Positions 8,674-16,179 of a DNA stretch of 64,000 bases are shown piece after piece. Positions within the stretch are counted from its first letter, which is position 1, and the number at the start of each line of letters is the position of its first letter. The notes below the pieces were generated by a model that saw nothing but the letters and a program-made list of their open reading frames with translations, was not told the origin of the DNA and searched no databases. The stretch lies in the NCBI RefSeq assembly GCF_016834655.1, contig NZ_JAENHP010000004.1, positions 763,068 through 827,067 of the forward strand, written 5' to 3'. The DNA is from Paractinoplanes ovalisporus. Its GTDB lineage: Bacteria; Actinomycetota; Actinomycetes; Mycobacteriales; Micromonosporaceae. A program made the position numbers and the translations under genes.

Positions 8674-9066
8674 TCACTTCCCCAGGTTGATGGCGGCGGT
8701 GTAGGAGTCCTTGGCCCGGTCCACGACCGACAGGTTCGCCTGGTAGGCGCGCTGGGCCATCATCATCTGGGCCATCTGGGAGCTCAGGTCGATGTCCGGC
8801 TTGCGCACGTAGCCCTGGTTGTCGGCGAGCGGGTTGTCCGGGTCGTGCACCAGCACACCCTCGGCGCTGCCCAGCGCCACGCCACCCACCTGGGCGCCGT
8901 TGCCGTCCTGGGCCTCCTGCGCGATCACGTACCGCGCCTGGAACGCCTTTTCCGACGTACGGCTGGTGTTGTCCATGTTGGCGATGTTGTCGGACACCGC
9001 GTCCAGCCACTTGCGGTAGACGGTCACGCCGGAACCGGCGACGCCGATAGCGTTGAAAGTGCTCAT
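8674..9066 (-). CDS. flgC: Flagellar basal-body rod protein FlgC
   Basis: 130 residues. N-terminal SGVTVYRKWLDAVSDNIANMDNTSRTSEKAFQ is the rod/hook family signature (normally NIANxNT). The C-terminal MMMAQRAYQANLSVVDRAKDSY is the conserved end of FlgC. It is a proximal-rod subunit. The ATG lies just past the flgB stop, with GGGAGCC in the flgB 3' end serving as a ribosome site. Confidence 0.96.
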   Translation of the reverse strand: MSTFNAIGVAGSGVTVYRKWLDAVSDNIANMDNTSRTSEKAFQARYVIAQEAQDGNGAQVGGVALGSAEGVLVHDPDNPLADNQGYVRKPDIDLSSQMAQMMMAQRAYQANLSVVDRAKDSYTAAINLGK

Positions 9067-9068
9067 CG

Positions 9069-9416
9069 TCAGGCTCCCTTGATCGCGTCGCGCAGCATCG
9101 AGTACTTGGTGTCCAGCGCCCGGATGGTCAGCTGGTAGCGCATCGTCGTGTCGATGTGGGAGAGCGTCTCCTCGTCGAGGTTGACGTTGTTGCCGTTCAG
9201 CCGGGTCGGCTCCAGCGACGTCGAGGTCTGCGGAGCGACTCCCAGCGGCGACAGACCCTTGGCGACAGCGCCGCGCAGCGCCTCCTCGAACTCAACCTTA
9301 CGAGCCCGATAGCCTGGGGTTTCGATGTTCGCAATATTGTTCGCGATAGCGCTCTGCCGGGCCGCGAGACCAGTGACCGCGACGCGCAGGGCGGACGACG
9401 AGACATCGTCGAACAC
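9069..9416 (-). CDS. flgB: Flagellar basal-body rod protein FlgB
   Basis: 115 residues from GTG 9416, which has AAGGAG 6 nt upstream. An extension to 9485 is open but does not match the family and lacks a ribosome site. ARQSAIANNIANIETPGYRARKVEFEEAL is the rod-protein signature, and the C-terminal MRYQLTIRALDTKYSMLRDAI is typical of FlgB. It is the first gene of the ten-gene leftward basal-body unit, and a FliA-like promoter and a repeat element lie upstream. Confidence 0.96.
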   Translation of the reverse strand: MFDDVSSSALRVAVTGLAARQSAIANNIANIETPGYRARKVEFEEALRGAVAKGLSPLGVAPQTSTSLEPTRLNGNNVNLDEETLSHIDTTMRYQLTIRALDTKYSMLRDAIKGA

Positions 9417-9490
9417 AGCAGCTCCTTGTGTGAGTTCCAAGGGCCGATCCGTGGCACTTCGGTGAGCGTTCCGTCGCTCGTACATTGCAG

Positions 9491-9516
9491 TTCGGTTCGC
9501 GCGCCGATTCGCTGAG
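9491..9516 (-). promoter_or_regulatory. FliA-like promoter of the flgB operon
   Basis: On the minus strand CTCA is followed after 16 nt by ACCGAA. This is one base off CTCA-N15-17-GCCGAA, the form remembered for the flagellar sigma factor FliA in Actinoplanes. It lies about 75 nt upstream of the flgB GTG and just downstream of a direct-repeat element. Activity is inferred. Confidence 0.65.
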
Positions 9517-9523
9517 CGTCAGA

Positions 9524-9541
9524 CGGTTGCGGGCCGGTTGC
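9524..9541 (-). promoter_or_regulatory. Direct repeat GCAACCG-N4-GCAACCG (TcrA-box-like)
   Basis: A perfect 7-bp direct repeat with 4-bp spacing ends 7 bp upstream of the -35-like CTCA. It fits the TcrA box of Actinoplanes missouriensis as remembered, GCA(A/C)CCG-n4-GCA(A/C)CCG. The position suits an activator of the flgB operon. The repeat is seen; the factor is inferred. Confidence 0.65.
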
Positions 9542-9549
9542 ACGCGAAA

Positions 9550-9585
9550 ACGTCCCGGGTCCCCACATAGGGGGTCCCGGGACGT
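9550..9585 (-). terminator. Terminator of the fliS unit
   Basis: A 15-bp inverted repeat with one T-T mismatch (arms beginning ACGTCCCGGG) and a 6-nt loop. On the minus strand it is followed by TTTTCG. It lies just after the small gene downstream of fliS and before the flgB promoter. Confidence 0.8.
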
Positions 9586-9595
9586 CGGAGGTCCC

Positions 9596-9919
9596 TCACA
9601 TAGCGCGGTCGACGTAGACGGGTCGTTTGACCGCCTCGCCCGTCTCGATCTTGGTCGTCATGGTCATCTGCTGCTTGGTGGCGGTCATCCGGCGGGCGAT
9701 CTCCTCGGCCGCCTTGAGCTGCCGGGTGAGGATCTCGTCGGCCCTCGGCTTGAGCTCCAGCGGCAGCGCGCCCAGTTCGGTCGGCGGCTTCCAGAGGCTG
9801 GCCGGTGGCGTCTCGGCATGGCGGTGCTCGTCGGCGAGCATCAACTCGACCGTCGACACATCCAGTTCCAGCTCGTCCAGGGCCGCGCTCCAGGCGCCGT
9901 GCCACTCACCGTTGCTCAT
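9596..9919 (-). CDS. Small flagellar-cluster protein in the FliT position
   Basis: 107 residues from ATG 9919. It is acidic and helical, with Trp-rich N-terminal GEWHGAWSAALDELELDVS and a Lys/Met-rich helix ARRMTATKQQMTMTTKIETG. No membrane segment or catalytic motif is seen. It overlaps the fliS stop region by position (ATG 17 nt after the fliS stop) and ends before a terminator, so it is the last gene of the fliS unit. In many bacteria fliT, the FliD chaperone, lies here; this could be a diverged equivalent, but no clear similarity can be claimed. Confidence 0.75.
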   Translation of the reverse strand: MSNGEWHGAWSAALDELELDVSTVELMLADEHRHAETPPASLWKPPTELGALPLELKPRADEILTRQLKAAEEIARRMTATKQQMTMTTKIETGEAVKRPVYVDRAM

Positions 9920-9935
9920 CTGGTCAGCCCGTTCG

Positions 9936-10319
9936 TCACGCGACCGCCGAGGCGGCCGCCTCACGCCACGCGTCGCGCAGCGGCTCGACGAAACCGCGGC
10001 AGACGGCGACCCGCGCCGGGTCCTTGGCGATGTTCGCCCCGATCAGCTCGGTGAGCAGATAGCCGTAGAGGTTGGCCAGGCCCGGAGCGCCCGACCAGGC
10101 CTCGACGTCGAGGCTGACCTGCAGCTCGATGACGATCTCCTGGGCGTGGGTGATCTTCTCGTGGGCGTTCTCGATCTCGCCCGCCCGCAGGGCCTCCTCG
10201 CCCTGCGCCAGGTCGAGGATCAGGCGGTCGTACAGCATGATCAGCAGCTTGGCGGGCGAGGCGGTCTGGATCGAGTCCTGCAGGTAGCGGTGGCGGAGGT
10301 TCGGGGCGGTCACGGTCAT
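9936..10319 (-). CDS. fliS: Flagellin export chaperone FliS
   Basis: 127 residues. RHRYLQDSIQTASPAKLLIMLYDRLILDLAQGEEAL is a close match to the FliS N-terminus (Y-x-x-x-x-V/I-x-T-A-S-P-x-x-L-I-x-M-L-Y-D), and NLYGYLLTELIGANIAKDPA is the conserved C-terminal helix. FliS binds the flagellin C-terminus and keeps it unfolded for export. The ATG has TAGGAGACC upstream. fliD lies 46 nt upstream on the same strand. Confidence 0.96.
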   Translation of the reverse strand: MTVTAPNLRHRYLQDSIQTASPAKLLIMLYDRLILDLAQGEEALRAGEIENAHEKITHAQEIVIELQVSLDVEAWSGAPGLANLYGYLLTELIGANIAKDPARVAVCRGFVEPLRDAWREAAASAVA

Positions 10320-10365
10320 CGGTCTCCTAGGTCAGGGCCCTGCGACGGCTGGTCGGGGCGGTGGA

Positions 10366-11757
10366 TCAGAGGCCGGAGAGCTGGCCGGCGAGCCAGGTGG
10401 ACTGGTTCTTCAACTTGCCGAGTGAGGTCTCGAGGTCGGAGTACTGCTTCTGGAGTGCGGTCCGCTTGGCCGCGAGCCGGATGTCCCAGTTGCTGATCTG
10501 GGAGTTCAGGCCGTCGATCTCGTTCTTGCGGCCGGTGATGACCGAGGTGATGTTGGTCGACTGGTCGCCCGCGTACTTCTCCATCTGGTCGGCGAACTCG
10601 ATGCCGGCCGCCTGGATCTGGAGCGGGTTCTCGTTGTAGGCGGCGGTGAACTTGGCCGAGTCGAAGGTCAGCTTGCCGGTGCTGTCGAGGGCCACACCGA
10701 ACTTCGACAGCGAGATCGAGATCTTCTCGAGGTTGGTCCGGGTGGACGGGTCGCTCGGCTGGGTCTTGTCGTACGAGGGGTTCGTGTACGTCAGACCGAG
10801 GCTGATCTTGCTGAGCAGGGACTGCGAGATGTTGCGGACCGAGAAGTCGCCGGTCAGCGGCGAGCCCTTCTTGGTGGCGGCGTCGTATGCGGTCTGGTTG
10901 CCGATCTCGCTGAGCGCGCTGTTGGCCGCGTCCACCAGTGCCTGCATCTTGCTGGCGATGCCGCTGACGTCCTGGTCGGAGGTGACCGTCACGTCGTTCT
11001 CGAGCTTCGAGACGGTGATCGAGACACCGGGCATGAGCTTGGCGAAGGTGTTGGTGTCGCTGGTGACGGAGTAACCACCGTTGGCGGCGTTGTCGTCACC
11101 GCCGCCGATCTCCAGCTGGGCGTTGGAGGCCGACGCGACGTTCGTCAGCGGCGAGGACACTCCGTCGAGCCCGCTGTCGATCCGGAACGCGTTGGCGCTG
11201 CCGGTCTTGGCCCCGCTGATCTGCAGGATGTCGCTGGAGCCACCGGTCGTGACCACGGTCGCCTTGAGGCCGATGCCGGCCGCGTTGATGGCGGCGGCGA
11301 CACCCTTGGGCGACTTGTCGTCGCCCAGCGTGATCGTGTTGACCTTGTCGTTGGTGCTGCCGTCGAGCGGGCCGGTGGTGATCTGGATGGTGCCCGAGCT
11401 GATGTCGCCGCTGGTGGGCACCTTGGCCGTGGTGATCTGGTTCTTGGCCAGGCTCTTGACGTTGAACACGGTGGTGCCGGAGGCGCTGTTGGTGCCGGTC
11501 ACGGCGGTCGCGGTGACGGTGCTGGAGCTCGAGGTCGCCTTGACCGCGCGCCACGTGCTGAGCTGGCCGAGGCTGTCGGCCGAGTTCTTGAGCGAGGTCA
11601 GTGCGGCGTTGACCGACTGATAGGAGGCGACCGCGGTCTGGGCGGTGCTCACCTTGGTCTTGAGGCGGGTCTGAGGCGCGGCCTCGACCTGCATCAAGGA
11701 GGTGATCATCGACGAGGTCTGAAGGCCACTGACGAGTCCGTCAACCGAAGTGCTCAT
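10366..11757 (-). CDS. fliD: Flagellar filament cap protein FliD
   Basis: 463 residues. N-terminal SVDGLVSGLQTSSMITSLMQVEAAPQTRLKTKV and C-terminal ITGRKNEIDGLNSQISNWDIRLAAKRTALQKQYSDLETSLGKLKNQSTWLAGQL are diagnostic of FliD (HAP2). The middle is a Thr/Ser/Val-rich variable region. FliD caps the filament and folds incoming flagellin. The start has AAAGGCAGG upstream. It is followed by fliS and preceded by the fliC terminator. Confidence 0.96.
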   Translation of the reverse strand: MSTSVDGLVSGLQTSSMITSLMQVEAAPQTRLKTKVSTAQTAVASYQSVNAALTSLKNSADSLGQLSTWRAVKATSSSSTVTATAVTGTNSASGTTVFNVKSLAKNQITTAKVPTSGDISSGTIQITTGPLDGSTNDKVNTITLGDDKSPKGVAAAINAAGIGLKATVVTTGGSSDILQISGAKTGSANAFRIDSGLDGVSSPLTNVASASNAQLEIGGGDDNAANGGYSVTSDTNTFAKLMPGVSITVSKLENDVTVTSDQDVSGIASKMQALVDAANSALSEIGNQTAYDAATKKGSPLTGDFSVRNISQSLLSKISLGLTYTNPSYDKTQPSDPSTRTNLEKISISLSKFGVALDSTGKLTFDSAKFTAAYNENPLQIQAAGIEFADQMEKYAGDQSTNITSVITGRKNEIDGLNSQISNWDIRLAAKRTALQKQYSDLETSLGKLKNQSTWLAGQLSGL

Positions 11758-11790
11758 CGGAGCCTGCCTTTCACTGCCGGAAGAAGAAGC

Positions 11791-11819
11791 GGGGGCAGCC
11801 GCTTTTGACGGCTACCCCC
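11791..11819 (-). terminator. fliC terminator
   Basis: GGGGG-c-AGCCG pairs with CGGCT-a-CCCCC around a 7-nt loop, followed on the minus strand by CTTCTTCTTCC. It lies 53 nt past the fliC stop, so most flagellin transcripts would end before fliD. Confidence 0.8.
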
Positions 11820-11824
11820 ACCTA

Positions 11825-11850
11825 TTCGGTCACTTGCACGAGATATTCAG
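11825..11850 (-). promoter_or_regulatory. Possible FliA-like promoter before fliD
   Basis: On the minus strand CTGA, 16 nt, ACCGAA. It combines the -35 variant of the fliC candidate and the -10 variant of the flgB candidate. The predicted start would fall at the edge of the fliC terminator, which would break the hairpin in the new transcript. Weak evidence. Confidence 0.35.
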
Positions 11851-11871
11851 TTGCTGGCGGTGGCAGTTCGG

Positions 11872-13098
11872 TTAGCGCAGCAGCGAGAGAACGTTCTGCG
11901 CCGACTGGTTGGCCTGCGACAGCATCGACGTGCCGGCCTGGGTGAGGATCTGCGACCGGGTGAAGGAGACCATCTCCTGGGCCATGTCGGTGTCACGGAT
12001 ACGCGACTCCGACGCGGACAGGTTCTCGACCGCCACGTTGAGGTTGTTGATGGTGTGCTCGAAGCGGTTCTGCACGGCACCGAGCGTGGCGCGGCTGTCG
12101 GTCACCGACGACAGGGCCTTGTCGATCGCCTTGATGGCGGCGTCGGGGTCCTTGGTGAGGTCGAGGGACGCCGTGCCGAGCGTCTCGGAGTCCACGCCGC
12201 CGATGGAGATGCCGATCTTCTGGTTGGCGTTCGCGCCGACCTGGAACTTGCCGCTGTTACCGCCGGTCTTGTCCAGGTTGGTGAGGTCCATCTTCGTGTC
12301 GCCGAGGACGGTGCCGGTGGTGTCGGCCACCGAGAAGTCACCGGAACCGGCCATCGAGTAGGTCGTGTTGTTCTGCGCGTCGACCTTGGCCGACATGGTG
12401 ATCTCGTTGCCCTGGTAGCCGGCAGCCTTGAGCGCCTTCTCGGTCGCCGCGTTGACCGCCTTGGCCAGGTCCTGGGCCGACGCGTCGGAACCCAGCTGGC
12501 CCACCTTGACCTCGATCGGGCCGCCGGTCGGGGCGGCGCCGCCCACCTTGCTGATGGTGAAGCTGAAGTCGCCACCGGTGCCCGGAACGGCGGCGGCCGC
12601 GCCGGTGGTGCCGTCGGCGGGCAGCGAGTTGGTCGCGGCGTCGGTGAACTTGGTCTTGACGGTGTTGCCGAAGGTGCCGTCGAGCAGGTTCTGCTTGCCG
12701 AACGCCGTGCTCTTGCCGATCCGGTCGAGCTCGGCGTTGAGCTGGCCCATCTCCTTGTTGGCGGCGTCGGCGGCCGACGAGTCGGTGGCGCCCGAGTTGG
12801 CCGCCTGCACCGACAGGTCGCGCATACGCTGCAGGATGGCGGTCGTCTCGTTGAGCGCACCTTCAGCAGTCTGCGCGACCGAGACACCGTCCTGCGTGTT
12901 CCGCACGGCCACCTTGAGACCGCCGACCTGCGAGCGCAGGCCCTCGGAGATGGAGAGGCCGGCCGCGTCGTCGGCCGCCCGGTTGATGCGGAAACCACTG
13001 GACAACTTCTCCAGCGACTTCGACATCTGGCTGTCGGTGACCGACAGGTTCCGGTAGGCGTTCTGCGCGGCGATGTTCTGGTTGATGCGGAGACCCAT
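11872..13098 (-). CDS. fliC: Flagellin FliC
   Basis: 408 residues. The N-terminal D0/D1 region (MGLRINQNIAAQNAYRNLS, LSSGFRINRAADDAAGLSISEGLRSQ) and C-terminal D0/D1 region (RIRDTDMAQEMVSFTRSQIL, ANQSAQNVLSLL) are classic flagellin. The middle 130-300 is a variable surface-exposed domain. It forms the filament. The ATG has AAGGAGGA at an ideal distance. The leader contains a hairpin with GGA in the loop that suggests CsrA control, and the promoter candidate resembles FliA sites. It is divergent from flgN. Confidence 0.98.
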   Translation of the reverse strand: MGLRINQNIAAQNAYRNLSVTDSQMSKSLEKLSSGFRINRAADDAAGLSISEGLRSQVGGLKVAVRNTQDGVSVAQTAEGALNETTAILQRMRDLSVQAANSGATDSSAADAANKEMGQLNAELDRIGKSTAFGKQNLLDGTFGNTVKTKFTDAATNSLPADGTTGAAAAVPGTGGDFSFTISKVGGAAPTGGPIEVKVGQLGSDASAQDLAKAVNAATEKALKAAGYQGNEITMSAKVDAQNNTTYSMAGSGDFSVADTTGTVLGDTKMDLTNLDKTGGNSGKFQVGANANQKIGISIGGVDSETLGTASLDLTKDPDAAIKAIDKALSSVTDSRATLGAVQNRFEHTINNLNVAVENLSASESRIRDTDMAQEMVSFTRSQILTQAGTSMLSQANQSAQNVLSLLR

Positions 13099-13103
13099 GA
13101 GTG

Positions 13104-13146
13104 CTTCCTCCTTGAGGGGTCTTGGAGCGGCCCATCCATGGGGCCG
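13104..13146 (-). promoter_or_regulatory. fliC leader with GGA-loop hairpin (candidate CsrA target)
   Basis: On the transcript, stem CGGCCC/GGGCCG (13128-13146) holds the loop CATGGAT, with GGA exposed. About 15 nt later comes the AAGGAGGA ribosome site (13104-13113) with further GGA motifs. Paired GGA sites, one in a loop and one at the ribosome site, are how CsrA represses hag in Bacillus subtilis. fliW and csrA are encoded 3 kb away. The structure is seen; binding is inferred. Confidence 0.6.
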
Positions 13147-13164
13147 TGGCGTTACGCCAGGCCG

Positions 13165-13191
13165 ATCGGCGCGGTGCCGACGGTTCCTCAG
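13165..13191 (-). promoter_or_regulatory. FliA-like promoter of fliC
   Basis: On the minus strand CTGA, 17 nt, GCCGAT. One base differs from CTCA and one from GCCGAA. The implied transcript start lies about 60 nt before the fliC ATG, so the leader hairpin would be included. Confidence 0.55.
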
Positions 13192-13254
13192 CAGTGTGCG
13201 AGATTTCCGCGCCCATTTCCGGCGAACCCGAAGAAACCCGAGTGGAACTCACAT

Positions 13255-13272
13255 GAACCCGTAATGCACCCG
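13255..13272 (+). promoter_or_regulatory. TcrA-box-like repeat GAACCCG-N4-GCACCCG
   Basis: Differs by one base from the remembered TcrA consensus GCA(A/C)CCG-n4-GCA(A/C)CCG. It ends 14 bp before the -35-like CTCA of the flgN promoter, a layout similar to that at flgB. Two more AACCCG motifs lie at 13225-13240. Confidence 0.45.
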
Positions 13273-13286
13273 ATCGGGGGAAATCC

Positions 13287-13312
13287 CTCAGCGGAGTGGC
13301 AGACGTGCCGAC
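13287..13312 (+). promoter_or_regulatory. FliA-like promoter of flgN-flgK-flgL-fliW-csrA
   Basis: CTCA, exactly 16 nt, GCCGAC. This is nine of ten positions of CTCA-N15-17-GCCGAA. It lies 58 nt upstream of the flgN GTG. Confidence 0.65.
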
Positions 13313-13369
13313 GTGTCCGAATGAGCGGGTTCGTTTCCGACCCGACCGAAGGCGAGACGGAGGACCAGG

Positions 13370-13855
13370 GTGAGTCTGACCGACCTGGCCAGCGTCCTGT
13401 GGCGTTCACGTGAGCTGCTCGAGATGCTGTTGTTCAAGCTGGAGGAGGAGCAGCTGCTCCTCGCGGCCGGCCGCTCCCGCTGGCTGAGCCACGCCACCCG
13501 CGAGGTCGAGGTGGTGCTGGAGCAGATTCGGCAGACCGAGGTCATCCGCGCTGCCTACGCCCAGGACGTCGCCGTCGAACTCGGACTTCCGCCCGAGGCC
13601 TCGCTGGGCGAGCTGGCCGACGCCGCTCCCGCCCCCTGGTCCGATCTGCTGCACCAGCATCGCAAGGCGTTCCTGCTGCTGACGTCCGAGATCAGCGCGC
13701 TCGCCGACGTGAACCGGGACCTGCTCACGGCCGGGCAACGCGCAGCACGCGAAACCATGCTCGCGTTCGCCGAAACTGTGGAAACGTACGGGCCGCAGGG
13801 CCAGACCGTTTCCGGCGGCATCCGCCGCTCCAGCCTGGTGGATGAGGCGATCTGA
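13370..13855 (+). CDS. flgN: Flagellar chaperone FlgN
   Basis: 161 residues, helical. LASVLWRSRELLEMLLFKLEEEQLLLAAGRSRWL matches the FlgN N-terminal helix (LLEMLLFKLEEEQLLL). FlgN escorts the hook-filament junction proteins FlgK and FlgL to the export gate; both follow in this operon. The start is GTG with GGAGGA upstream. The stop overlaps the flgK ATG (TGATG), indicating coupled translation. Confidence 0.88.
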   Translation: MSLTDLASVLWRSRELLEMLLFKLEEEQLLLAAGRSRWLSHATREVEVVLEQIRQTEVIRAAYAQDVAVELGLPPEASLGELADAAPAPWSDLLHQHRKAFLLLTSEISALADVNRDLLTAGQRAARETMLAFAETVETYGPQGQTVSGGIRRSSLVDEAI

Positions 13856-15264
13856 TGGCTAGTTCATTCAGTGGGATCAACACGGCGCTCACCTCGCTCT
13901 ACGCGCAGCGCCGGGGCCTGGACATCACGGGCCAGAACATCGCGAACGCGAACACCGAGGGATACACGAAGCAACGGGTGCGCATGGCGTCGCAGACCGG
14001 CAGCCTCAACCCCGGTGTCTACGCGACCACGACCCAGGTCGGCAACGGCGTGACCGTCGCCGGCGTGGAGCGCGGCCGGAACGCGTACCTGGAGGAACGG
14101 GGTCGCACCGAACACGCGAACTCGGCGTACCTGCAGAGCCAGAAGGCCGCGTACGGGCAGATCGAAAGCGTTCTGGCCGAACCGAGCGACACCGCGCTGC
14201 AGGCTCGTCTGCACGACATGTGGGACGGCTGGAACGACGTCGCCAACAACTGGCAGGACCCGTCGACCCGCTCGTCGCTGCTCGAGAAGAGCCGCACCGT
14301 GGCGATCACCCTGAACGACACGCGGGAGTCGCTCGCCAGTCAGTTCGGCGCGAACCGCAACGAGATGAGCGCGTTCGTGGATCAGGTCAACACGATGGCC
14401 GACAACATCGCGAAGATGAACAACCAGGTCGTCGTGGCCAAGGCAGCCGGTCTCGAGGCGAACGAGCTGCAGGACCAGCGCGACGTGGCCGTCATGAAGC
14501 TCTCCGAGCTGGTCGGCGCCACCTCCCTGGCCAAGACCGACGGCTCGATCAATGTCTACGTCGGAACGTCGCCGCTGGTCAGCGACTTCTCCACCCGCAA
14601 GCTGGAGCTGTCCGGGCCACCCAACCTCGACTCCTGGACGCCGACGACCCAGGTCGCGCTCAAGTGGGCGGGCACCGACACCGTCGCGCCCGCGGGCGGC
14701 ACGATGGGCTCGATGCTCGACACGATGAACACCATCATCCCGGGCATCTCCGGCCAGCTCGACGCCGTGGCCAAGGGCCTGGCCGACACCGTCAACGGGC
14801 TGACCACCACCGGCTACGACGTCAACGGCGACCCCGGCCAGGCGTTCTTCACGGGTGACAACGCCCGCGACATCAAGGTCGCGATCGACAACCCCGACAA
14901 GGTCGCCTTCTCGGCCGGCAACCCCAAGGCCGTACCGCCGGCGGTGGCCGCGATCGACAACGACCGCGCCGACGAACTGGCCGCGCTCGGCACGTCGCAG
15001 AGCGGCCCCGACGCCATGTACCAGCAGATGATCGGTCAGCTCGGTGTGGCCTCGCAGTCCTCGTCGCGGCGCAGCGAGATCCAGGACGCCGTACGGGATC
15101 AGGTCGACACCTCGCGCGAGGCCGAGTCGGGGGTCAACCTCGACGAGGAGATGACCAACCTGCTGACCTTCCAGCGCGGTTACGAGGCCGCCTCCCGGGT
15201 GCTGACCACCATCGACTCGATGCTCGATCAGCTGATCAACCGCACCGGTCTCGTCGGCCGGTAG
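13855..15264 (+). CDS. flgK: Hook-filament junction protein FlgK
   Basis: 469 residues. N-terminal SSFSGINTALTSLYAQRRGLDITGQNIANANTEGYTKQRV and C-terminal GVNLDEEMTNLLTFQRGYEAASRVLTTIDSMLDQLIN are the hallmark ends of FlgK (HAP1). It joins the hook to the first filament junction ring. It is second in the flgN unit and translationally coupled to its chaperone. Confidence 0.97.
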   Translation: MASSFSGINTALTSLYAQRRGLDITGQNIANANTEGYTKQRVRMASQTGSLNPGVYATTTQVGNGVTVAGVERGRNAYLEERGRTEHANSAYLQSQKAAYGQIESVLAEPSDTALQARLHDMWDGWNDVANNWQDPSTRSSLLEKSRTVAITLNDTRESLASQFGANRNEMSAFVDQVNTMADNIAKMNNQVVVAKAAGLEANELQDQRDVAVMKLSELVGATSLAKTDGSINVYVGTSPLVSDFSTRKLELSGPPNLDSWTPTTQVALKWAGTDTVAPAGGTMGSMLDTMNTIIPGISGQLDAVAKGLADTVNGLTTTGYDVNGDPGQAFFTGDNARDIKVAIDNPDKVAFSAGNPKAVPPAVAAIDNDRADELAALGTSQSGPDAMYQQMIGQLGVASQSSSRRSEIQDAVRDQVDTSREAESGVNLDEEMTNLLTFQRGYEAASRVLTTIDSMLDQLINRTGLVGR

Positions 15265-15280
15265 CGGGTAGGGGGCTCGC

Positions 15281-16177
15281 ATGACCATTTCCAGCCGGGT
15301 CACCGACACCAGCATGCGGCACCGCATGCTGGGCGACCTCAACCGCAGCATGGCCAAGGGCCAGAAGCTGCAGGAGCAGATCTCCAGCGGCAAGCAGCTC
15401 AGCCGCCCCTCCGACTCGCCGACCGGAACCGTCACGTCGCTGCAGTTGCGCGGTGAGATGCGGGCCACGCAACAGTTCTCGCGCAACGCCGACGACGGGC
15501 TCGGCTGGCTCGGCACCATCCAGGACAAGCTGGGCGACGCGTCGGGACAGATCATCCGCGTACGGGATCTGACCGTGCAGGGCCTCAGCTCGGCGAACAA
15601 CGCGTCGGCGCGTGAGGCGATCGCCGTCGAGATCGACAACATCCGCCAGTCGATGATCGGCGAGGCGAACACCAAGTATCTCGGCCGGCCGGTGTTCGGC
15701 GGCACCACGCCGGGCGCGGTCGCCTTCAGCGAAACCGGCGATTACGTCGGCAACGACGGACAGACGACCCGATCGGTCGGACCGAACGCGAAGGTGCGGA
15801 TCGACACGACCGGCGCGGAAGCGTACGGCGCGAACGGTAGCGACACTCAGCTCTTCAAGGTGCTGGGCGACATTTCGGCGGCGCTTCGCGGCAATGACGA
15901 CGTCGCCCTGAACACCGGGCTCAGCAACCTGGATACGGCGCACGATTTACTAAAGTCCACCCTTTCGGACGTTGGCGCCCGATATAATCGGATTACGCAG
16001 ATGAAGCAGTCCGCTGATGACCATCTGCTCTCCGTGACGTCGCAGCTTTCCGACATCGAGGATGTCGACCTGCCTAAGGCGATCATGGAATTGCAGATCC
16101 AGCAGACGTCTTATCAGGCCGCCCTGGCCGCCTCGGCCAAGGTGATCCAGCCCTCGCTCATCGATTTCCTGAGGTGA
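15281..16177 (+). CDS. flgL: Hook-filament junction protein FlgL
   Basis: 298 residues. N-terminal SSRVTDTSMRHRMLGDLNRSMAKGQKLQEQISSGKQLSRPSDSP and C-terminal DLPKAIMELQIQQTSYQAALAASAKVIQPSLIDFL are typical of FlgL (HAP3). It forms the ring between FlgK and flagellin. The ATG is preceded by GTAGGGGG. GC drops and AT-rich codons rise at 15940-16040 (TTACTAAAG, ATATAATCGG), a short compositional oddity inside the gene. Confidence 0.96.
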   Translation: MTISSRVTDTSMRHRMLGDLNRSMAKGQKLQEQISSGKQLSRPSDSPTGTVTSLQLRGEMRATQQFSRNADDGLGWLGTIQDKLGDASGQIIRVRDLTVQGLSSANNASAREAIAVEIDNIRQSMIGEANTKYLGRPVFGGTTPGAVAFSETGDYVGNDGQTTRSVGPNAKVRIDTTGAEAYGANGSDTQLFKVLGDISAALRGNDDVALNTGLSNLDTAHDLLKSTLSDVGARYNRITQMKQSADDHLLSVTSQLSDIEDVDLPKAIMELQIQQTSYQAALAASAKVIQPSLIDFLR

Positions 16178-16179
16178 CC

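Noticed and set aside
11851..13413. Plus-strand frame opposite fliC (520 codons)
   Set aside because: Val/Arg/Gly-rich composition typical of a shadow of flagellin; it would read through the fliC leader and promoter.
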